A stretch of 64,000 bases of DNA from contig NZ_CP080376.1 in NCBI RefSeq assembly GCF_019443405.1, positions 806,001 to 870,000 on the forward strand, given 5' to 3'. Positions 58,084 to 64,000 of this stretch are shown here, piece by piece. The notes under the pieces were generated by a model. The model was not told the origin of the DNA, did no database searches, and saw only the letters and a list, made by a program, of their open reading frames with translations. The first letter of the stretch is position 1. Every line of letters begins with the position of its first letter. This stretch comes from Brevundimonas sp. PAMC22021 (GTDB taxonomy: Bacteria; Pseudomonadota; Alphaproteobacteria; Caulobacterales; Caulobacteraceae). The position numbers were made by a program, and so were the translations under genes.

Positions 58084-58960
58084 CGCGCCGGTTCGGCTGA
58101 CCCTCGAACGCCCAACGCAGCGTGCGCGCCACGCCCCGCGTCTGAGCCCGCAGCAGTGGCTGGCGCAGCACGGGCGAGGGAAAGCCGTGCATCCGTCGCG
58201 CCCACTCGGGCAACAGATCGACGCCGGCCTGCATGATCAGCCGCTGCACCGGCTCGGCCGTGCGGGATCGCGCCGGCTGGTTCAGCACCAGATGCGCCAC
58301 CTCCCGCGTCCGCTCGTCGACCATCAGGGCGGGGCGGCCGGCGTGCAGCATCCGCCGCGCCTCGTCCCGGCTGCGCGGCATCGGGTCGGCCCCCAGCATG
58401 GCGCCGACAACCGTCATCTCCTGGAGATACCGGTCCTGATCCTCAACGGACATGCCCGGCTCGCCGTAACGGATCCAGGCATGGAGAAAACTCCACGCCT
58501 CCGTCACATGCACCCAGGCCAGCAGCGCCGAATCGTTGGCGGCGTAAGCTTTTCCGCTCGGCAACACGCCTGTCACCTGATCGTGGATGCGCCGCACCCG
58601 CCCGATCACGCCCTCCGCCTCCTCACGCCCGCCATAGGTCGTCATGGCGATGAACCGCGCCGTCCGCCTCAGCCGCCCGTGCATGTCTGCGCGGAAGTTC
58701 GAGTGATCCCACACACCCGCCAGCACCGCCGGATGCAGCATCTGCAGCAGCAGGCCCGACACGCCCCCGACCATCATCGAGGTCACGTCGCCATGCACCC
58801 GCCAGGCCACCGAGTTCGGCCCGTACAGCCCGTCCGGACGCCGCACCACCGGGCTCTCGCCCTTGTCCGGATCGTTGAAGATGCGCACCACCCGCTGGGC
58901 GATCGCACGGCGCACCGGATCGGTCAGGGAGGCGGCGGACGGTGGATCGGGATAGGCCAT
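58037..58960 (-). CDS. DUF2236 (MpaB-like oxygenase) family protein
   Basis: A 307-residue DUF2236 protein. Typical features are NSVAWRVHGDVTSMMVGGVSGLLLQMLHPAVLAGVWDHSNFR, then RRTARFIAMTTYGG, AWVHVTEAWSFLHAW and the helical remainder. MpaB and the latex-clearing oxygenase Lcp share this fold and bind haem b via His, so an oxygenase or peroxidase role is possible; the substrate is unknown. gaggcg precedes the ATG. The 3' end overlaps the synthase-like gene by 47 nt on the other strand. Confidence 0.85.
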   Translation of the reverse strand: MAYPDPPSAASLTDPVRRAIAQRVVRIFNDPDKGESPVVRRPDGLYGPNSVAWRVHGDVTSMMVGGVSGLLLQMLHPAVLAGVWDHSNFRADMHGRLRRTARFIAMTTYGGREEAEGVIGRVRRIHDQVTGVLPSGKAYAANDSALLAWVHVTEAWSFLHAWIRYGEPGMSVEDQDRYLQEMTVVGAMLGADPMPRSRDEARRMLHAGRPALMVDERTREVAHLVLNQPARSRTAEPVQRLIMQAGVDLLPEWARRMHGFPSPVLRQPLLRAQTRGVARTLRWAFEGQPNRRVTPAPAAPPRSDAAA

Positions 58961-58995
58961 GACGCCTCAACGCGCGAGCCGACCCCGACGCTCCT

Positions 58996-60390
58996 TCAGC
59001 CGTCGTCGCGCCAGGACTTCAGGCCCTCCAGGGCCCGCACGCTCATCAGCCGCTTCTTGGCGCGCCCGCGCTCCTTCATCGGAATCTTCTGGCCGTTCTC
59101 GTCGACCTTGGGCGCCTCCAGCGGCGGCAGGAGGCCATAGTTGATGTTCATCGGCTGGAACTTGGAGCCTTCCAGGTGCCCGCCGGTGATGTGCTCGACC
59201 AAGGCGCCCATGGCCGTGTGCGCGGGCGGCGCCTCCAGCGTGCGACCCAGCGCCTGCGCGGCCGCCAGCCGGCCCGCCAGCAGCCCGGTCGCGGCGCTCT
59301 CGACATAGCCCTCCACCCCCGTCACCTGGCCTGCGAAGCGCAGGCGCGGATGGCTCTTCAGCCTCATCTGCCGGTCCAACAGCTTGGGCGAATTCAAGAA
59401 GGTGTTGCGGTGCAGCCCGCCCAGCCGCGCGAACTGCGCGTTCTGCAAGCCGGGGATCATGCGGAACACATCCGCCTGCGCGCCGTGCTTCAGCTTGGTC
59501 TGGAAGCCGACCATGTTGAACAGCGTGCCCAGCGCATTGTCCTGACGCAGTTGCACGATGGCGTGCGCCTTGACCGTCGGATTGCGCGGATTGGTCAGGC
59601 CGACCGGCTTCATCGGTCCGTGGCGCAGCGTTTCGCGTCCCCGCTCGGCCATCACCTCGATGGGCAGGCAGCCGTCGAAATAGGGAACGTGCTCCCACTC
59701 CTTGAACTCGGCCTTGGGGCCATCCAGAAGGGCGTCGATGAAGGCCTCGTACTGATCCCGGTCCATCGGGCAGTTGACGTAGGCGGCGGCGTCGCCGCCC
59801 GGCCCCTCCTTGTCATAGCGCGACTGCCGCCAGGCGATGTCGAAGTCGATGCTGTCGGCGTGAACGATGGGCGCGATGGCGTCAAAGAAGCTGAGGCTTT
59901 CCTCGCCCGTCGCACCCAGGATCGCCTGCGCCAGGGCGGGCGAGGTCAAGGGGCCGGTCGCCACCACCACGTTGTCCCAGTCTTCGGGCGGCAGTCCGGC
60001 GATCTCCTCGCGCACGACCGTGATCAGCGGATGCGCCTCCAGCCGCTGCGTCACGGCTTGGGAGAAGCCTTCGCGATCCACCGCCAGGGCGCCGCCCGCC
60101 GGCACCTGATTGGCGTCGGCCGCCGACATGATCACTGAATCCAGCGCGCGCATCTCGGCATGCAGCAGCCCCACCGCGTTGAACTGCCAGTCGTCCGAGC
60201 GGAACGAATTGGAGCAGACCAGCTCGGCCAGGCCGTCGGTATGGTGCGCGTCGGTGGTTACGCCGTCCCGGCGCATCTCGTGCAGGACCACCGGCACGCC
60301 GGCCGAGGCGATCTGCCAGGCGGCTTCGGAGCCGGCGAGGCCGCCGCCTATGACGTGAACGGGACGGGTAGGGGATGCAGCATCGGTCAT
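58996..60390 (-). CDS. trmFO: Methylenetetrahydrofolate-tRNA-(uracil-5-)-methyltransferase TrmFO
   Basis: TrmFO makes m5U54 in the T-loop of tRNA using methylene-THF and FAD. The 464-residue protein has the FAD loop [18 protein letters not shown] near the N-terminus, then [32 protein letters not shown]-independent [12 protein letters not shown], and [11 protein letters not shown] near the C-terminus. ATG 60390 is preceded by agaagg with 6 nt spacing. Distribution fits bacteria lacking TrmA. It stands alone, 35 nt after the start of the DUF2236 gene on the same strand. Confidence 0.95.
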   Translation of the reverse strand: MTDAASPTRPVHVIGGGLAGSEAAWQIASAGVPVVLHEMRRDGVTTDAHHTDGLAELVCSNSFRSDDWQFNAVGLLHAEMRALDSVIMSAADANQVPAGGALAVDREGFSQAVTQRLEAHPLITVVREEIAGLPPEDWDNVVVATGPLTSPALAQAILGATGEESLSFFDAIAPIVHADSIDFDIAWRQSRYDKEGPGGDAAAYVNCPMDRDQYEAFIDALLDGPKAEFKEWEHVPYFDGCLPIEVMAERGRETLRHGPMKPVGLTNPRNPTVKAHAIVQLRQDNALGTLFNMVGFQTKLKHGAQADVFRMIPGLQNAQFARLGGLHRNTFLNSPKLLDRQMRLKSHPRLRFAGQVTGVEGYVESAATGLLAGRLAAAQALGRTLEAPPAHTAMGALVEHITGGHLEGSKFQPMNINYGLLPPLEAPKVDENGQKIPMKERGRAKKRLMSVRALEGLKSWRDDG

Positions 60391-60506
60391 CGCGGCCTTC
60401 TAGCGACCCCGGCCCGCGCCGTCAGCCTCCTCGCGCGGCAACGCTCTGGCTTTGAACCTGCGACTGCGGCTATCGTCGCCGCGTCCAGCAGCAGGGGAGC
60501 ACGGAC

Positions 60507-61385
60507 ATGAGCTTATCGGCCACCGAAGCGGCGTTCGAAGGATTCCGCATCGTGCGACGCAAGCCGATGGTCGTCGTCTGGTGGGCGCTGGTCTATGCGG
60601 CGCTGTTCATCCTGGTGTTCGCGCTGGGTGGACCGCAGCTGATCGAGTTGACCAACGTCATGGAGACCATGGATCCGGCCAGCCCGTCGCAGGCCGATGT
60701 CCAGCGGGTCATGATGATCTACGCCTCCCTGTTCTGGCTCGTGCCGGTCGGGCTGCTGTTCGGGGCGGTGCTGAACGCGGCCATCGCTCGGGCCGTACTG
60801 CGGCCCGAGGAAAGCCGTTGGGGCTATCTGCGCCTCGGCCGCGACGAGATGCGCATCCTCGGCGTGACCGTCATTCTGGGCCTGCTGTTCGGCCTGCTGA
60901 GCCTTGCTTCCGCCTCGCTGATCGGCGTGGTCGGCGCCATCGCGACCACGACCGGACAGGCGGTTTTGTGGCTCGTGGCGGTGATCGTCGGCGCCGCCGC
61001 CCTGGCCTTTGTCGTGTTTCTGGCCATTCGCCTCAGCCTGACCGTTCCGATCACCTTCACCGAGAAGCGGATCGCGCTGAAGGAGTCCTTTCGCGCCACC
61101 AAGGGCGTGTTCTGGCCGCTGCTGGGCATGGCGGTTATCGCCGTGATCATGAGCCTGGTCGTCAACCTCCTGGGCGGCGTCGTCGCCCTGCCGATCACGC
61201 TCGCCACAGGCGGCCTGCAGTCGCTGTCGGCCATGGAAGGCGCGCCGATCGGCGAGGTGCTGGCGACCGCCGCGCCCGCGATCATCGCCTGGATCGTGAT
61301 CAACAGCCTGCTATCGGCGCTGCAACTGGCGGTGATCTACGCGCCCTTCGCCGCCGCCTGGCGAGACATTCGACCTTCGGCCTGA
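60507..61385 (+). CDS. Six-helix membrane protein, function unknown
   Basis: A 292-residue integral membrane protein with about six hydrophobic helices: MVVVWWALVYAALFILVFA, SLFWLVPVGLLFGAVLNAAI, VTVILGLLFGLLSLASASLIG, VLWLVAVIVGAAALAFVVFLA, LLGMAVIAVIMSLVVNLL and IIAWIVINSLLSALQLAVIY. It resembles uncharacterised membrane proteins related to glycerophosphodiesterase-type membrane domains. aggggag precedes the ATG. No substrate or partner can be given. Confidence 0.75.
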   Translation: MSLSATEAAFEGFRIVRRKPMVVVWWALVYAALFILVFALGGPQLIELTNVMETMDPASPSQADVQRVMMIYASLFWLVPVGLLFGAVLNAAIARAVLRPEESRWGYLRLGRDEMRILGVTVILGLLFGLLSLASASLIGVVGAIATTTGQAVLWLVAVIVGAAALAFVVFLAIRLSLTVPITFTEKRIALKESFRATKGVFWPLLGMAVIAVIMSLVVNLLGGVVALPITLATGGLQSLSAMEGAPIGEVLATAAPAIIAWIVINSLLSALQLAVIYAPFAAAWRDIRPSA

Positions 61386-61478
61386 ACCGCGAGAGCCCCG
61401 CCGCGGAGCGCGTGGCATCTGGCCGGCAACGGTGCGGCGACGGAGACGACGCGGACGCCCGTCGCCTCCGCCTGATCC

Positions 61479-64000
61479 TCAAGCCGCCGCTGTCTTCTTG
61501 GCTCGGGTGCGGGGCGCCTTTTCGGGCGCCGCCGCCTTCAGCTCGGACACGCGTGCGACGCGCCGCTGCTCGTGCCGATCCAGCACCTCCTTGAGGTAAC
61601 GGCCGGTCCAGCTGGCTGGGTTGTCGGCGACCTGCTCGGGCGTGCCCACCGCGACGATCTCGCCGCCGCCGTCGCCGCCCTCGGGACCGAAGTCGAGCAG
61701 GTGGTCGGCGACCTTGATGACGTCGAGGTTGTGCTCGATCACCACGATGGTGTTGCCGGTCTCGACCAGCTCCTGCAACACCTCCAGCAGCTTTCTCGTG
61801 TCTTCGAAATGCAGGCCGGTGGTGGGCTCGTCGAGGATGTAGAGGGTGCGGCCGGTGGCGCGCTTCGACAGCTCCTTGGACAGCTTGACCCGCTGGGCCT
61901 CGCCGCCCGACAGGGTGGTCGCGGGCTGGCCGACCTTGACGTAGCCGAGGCCCACCCGCTCCAGCGTCAGCATCTTGTCGCGGATCGGCGGCACGGCCTT
62001 GAAGAAGTTCGCCGCCTCCTCGACCGTCATGTCCAGCACGTCCGAGATCGACTTGCCCTTGAACACGATCTCCAGCGTCTCGCGGTTGTAGCGTTTGCCC
62101 TTGCAGACGTCGCAGGTGACATAGACGTCGGGCAGGAAGTGCATCTCGATCTTGATGACGCCGTCGCCCTGGCAGGCCTCGCAGCGCCCGCCTTTGACGT
62201 TGAAGCTGAAGCGGCCGGGGCCGTAACCGCGCGCCTTGGACTCCGGCAATCCCGCGAACCAGTCCCGGATCGGCCCGAAGGCGCCGGTGTAGGTCGCAGG
62301 ATTCGAGCGCGGGGTGCGGCCGATCGGCGACTGGTCGATATCGATGACCTTGTCGAAATGCTCCAGCCCCTCGATCCGGTCGAAGGGGGCGGGCGCTTCC
62401 GAGGCGTTGTTCAGCCGACGCGCGGCCGCCTTGTACAGGGTCTCGATGGTGAAGGTGGACTTGCCGCCGCCGGATACGCCGGTAACGCAGGTGAAGACGC
62501 CGACCGGGATCTCACCGGTGACGTTTTTCAGATTGTTGCCGGTCGCGCCTGAGATCGTCAGCATCTTCTTGCGATTGATCGGACGGCGGCCGTCTTCCGG
62601 CAGGGCGATTTCGCGTGCGCCGGTCAGGTACTGTCCGGTCAGGCTTTGCGGATTGGCCATGACCTCGGCCGGCGTGCCCTGGGCGCGAATTTCACCGCCG
62701 TGGACACCGGCGGCCGGTCCCATGTCGATGACGTAGTCGGCGGTCAGGATCGCCTCTTCGTCATGCTCGACCACCAGCACCGAGTTGCCGAGATCACGCA
62801 GGCCCTTCAGACTTTCCAGCAGGCGCGTGTTGTCGCGCTGGTGCAGACCGATCGAGGGCTCGTCCAGCACATAGAGCACGCCCGTCAGGCCCGAACCGAT
62901 CTGCGAGGCCAGGCGGATGCGCTGGCTCTCACCACCGGACAGGGTGCCGGACGACCGCGACAGGTTCAGATAGTCCAGCCCCACATTGTTCAGGAACCGC
63001 AGTCGGTCGGTGATCTCCTTCAGGATGCGGCGGGCGATGTCGCGCTGCTTGTCGGTCAACTGATCCTCGACCGTCGAGAACCAAAGATAGGCCTTGGATA
63101 TCGACAGGTTGGAGATGTCGGCGATGTCCTCGCCGGTCACCTTGACGGCCAGCGCCTCGGGCTTCAGCCGCTTGCCGTGGCAGGCCTCGCACGGCGTCTC
63201 GGATTGATAGCGGCCCAGCTCCTCGCGCACCCAGGCGCTGTCGGTCTCACGCCAGCGCCGCTCCAGGTTCGGCAGCACGCCCTCGAACGGCTTTGAGACC
63301 TCATACTTCCGCGCGTTGTCGTCATAGGAGAACTTCACCTTCTCCGACTTGGTGCCGTGCAGGATCACGCTGCGCGCCTGCTCCGGCAGCTCACGCCACG
63401 GCTTGTCCATCGAGAAGCCGTAGTGACGGCTCAGCGCCTGCAGCGTCTGGGTGTACAGCGGCGACGGCCCCTTGGCCCAAGGCGACACCGCCCCTTTGTG
63501 CAGGGTCTTGTCGCGGTCGGGGATCACCAGGTCGGCGTCGAACGCCAGCTTGACCCCCAGGCCGTCGCAGACCGGGCAGGCCCCGAACGGATTGTTGAAC
63601 GAGAACAGCCGCGGCTCGATCTCGCTGATGGTGAAGCCGGACACCGGGCAGGCGAACTTCTCGGAAAAGACGATGCGGCGCGGCTCTTCGCCCTCTGCCG
63701 CTGACGCCCATTCGGCGGTGGCGATGCCGTCGGCGAGGCCCAGCGCCGTCTGCAGGCTGTCGGCGTAGCGACCCTCCAGCCCCGCCTTGGTGACGATGCG
63801 GTCCACCACGATGTCGATGTCGTGCTTGAACTTCTTGTCAAGTGTCGGCGCGTCCTCGATCGGATAGAACTCGCCGTCGATCTTGACCCGCTGGAAGCCC
63901 GCGCGCTGCCATTCGGCCAGTTCCTTGCGGTATTCGCCCTTTCTGCCCCGCACCACGGGCGCCAGCAACAGGATGCGCTCACCGTCCGGCAGGGCCGTCA
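61479..64000 (-). CDS. uvrA: Excinuclease ABC subunit A, 5' end outside the window
   Basis: UvrA recognises bulky DNA lesions and loads UvrB. The visible part, about 840 residues, runs from [23 protein letters not shown], inside the first ATPase domain, to the C-terminus. It contains both zinc fingers (CPVCDGLGV with CPVSG nearby; [27 protein letters not shown] read in pieces), both ABC signatures LSGGESQRI and LSGGEAQRV, the second Walker [10 protein letters not shown], and Walker B motifs VLDEPSIGL and ILDEPTTGL. The frame is open to the last base; roughly the first 120 residues are missing. No SOS box can be judged. Confidence 0.96.
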   Translation of the reverse strand, partial: TALPDGERILLLAPVVRGRKGEYRKELAEWQRAGFQRVKIDGEFYPIEDAPTLDKKFKHDIDIVVDRIVTKAGLEGRYADSLQTALGLADGIATAEWASAAEGEEPRRIVFSEKFACPVSGFTISEIEPRLFSFNNPFGACPVCDGLGVKLAFDADLVIPDRDKTLHKGAVSPWAKGPSPLYTQTLQALSRHYGFSMDKPWRELPEQARSVILHGTKSEKVKFSYDDNARKYEVSKPFEGVLPNLERRWRETDSAWVREELGRYQSETPCEACHGKRLKPEALAVKVTGEDIADISNLSISKAYLWFSTVEDQLTDKQRDIARRILKEITDRLRFLNNVGLDYLNLSRSSGTLSGGESQRIRLASQIGSGLTGVLYVLDEPSIGLHQRDNTRLLESLKGLRDLGNSVLVVEHDEEAILTADYVIDMGPAAGVHGGEIRAQGTPAEVMANPQSLTGQYLTGAREIALPEDGRRPINRKKMLTISGATGNNLKNVTGEIPVGVFTCVTGVSGGGKSTFTIETLYKAAARRLNNASEAPAPFDRIEGLEHFDKVIDIDQSPIGRTPRSNPATYTGAFGPIRDWFAGLPESKARGYGPGRFSFNVKGGRCEACQGDGVIKIEMHFLPDVYVTCDVCKGKRYNRETLEIVFKGKSISDVLDMTVEEAANFFKAVPPIRDKMLTLERVGLGYVKVGQPATTLSGGEAQRVKLSKELSKRATGRTLYILDEPTTGLHFEDTRKLLEVLQELVETGNTIVVIEHNLDVIKVADHLLDFGPEGGDGGGEIVAVGTPEQVADNPASWTGRYLKEVLDRHEQRRVARVSELKAAAPEKAPRTRAKKTAAA

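Overview
The window looks like a chromosomal segment of a high-GC alphaproteobacterium of the order Caulobacterales, most likely Brevundimonas or a close relative. The evidence is the gene order phoR-pstC-pstA-pstB-phoU-phoB, a separate-gene petABC operon, Oar-type and copper-type TonB receptors, a methionine synthase split into two genes, and many very short intergenic gaps. Species-level placement is inference. No rRNA, tRNA, CRISPR array or intact mobile element was found.

Layout. 0-4.4 kb: rlmJ, a glutamine-amidotransferase-like protein, hemF, a secreted dipeptidase and trmL. 4.5-7.3 kb: the cytochrome bc1 operon petABC with a clear terminator. 7.4-11.3 kb: two tandem secreted M28 peptidases and a small exported protein. 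11.3-18.2 kb, minus strand: ychF, a probable copper-uptake operon (DUF2946 protein, TonB receptor, PepSY membrane protein, PCuAC lipoprotein), pth and rplY. 18.4-27.5 kb: an MHYT hybrid histidine kinase diverging from phoR-pstCAB-phoU-phoB, with a three-unit Pho box before pstC. 27.5-34.3 kb: hslO, a membrane-anchored SDR, a SerB-SerA fusion, an esterase autotransporter and an IS5-family remnant. 34.3-43.4 kb: pdxH, udk, an acyl-CoA synthetase, a DUF1499 protein, a metallo-beta-lactamase-fold protein, a large Oar-like receptor and an exported hypothetical. 43.4-50 kb, minus strand: a methionine operon of ArsR-methyltransferase regulator, metF, metH part 1, a small methyltransferase and metH part 2. 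50.3-54.6 kb: a DUF429-DUF433 fusion coupled to ettA, an SDR and a TIGR02466-type oxygenase-like protein. 54.6-55.5 kb: a gene-free block packed with palindromes. 55.5-64 kb: trmN6, a polyprenyl diphosphate synthase, a short squalene/phytoene-synthase-like protein, a DUF2236 protein, trmFO, a six-helix membrane protein and uvrA, whose 5' end lies outside the window.

How the genes fit together. The phosphate block is a self-contained sense-and-import module in which the Pho box should let PhoB drive its own operon; pstS is not here. The methionine block couples methyl-THF production (MetF) to homocysteine methylation (split MetH). It is headed by a putative SAM/SAH-sensing repressor whose 24-bp perfect palindrome covers its own ribosome-binding site and start codon. 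The copper block moves metal from the outer membrane (TonB receptor) to the periplasm and inner membrane (PCuAC, PepSY).

The most interesting unexplained material is (i) the split MetH with a coupled methyltransferase between its halves, (ii) the palindrome plus a small divergent ORF at 50.0 kb, (iii) a dispersed palindromic repeat whose copies differ by compensatory changes, and (iv) the DUF429-DUF433 fusion. None amounts to a proven new system. Starts were moved from the longest open frame wherever a ribosome-binding site, signal peptide or family N-terminus argued for it, and each such case is stated.
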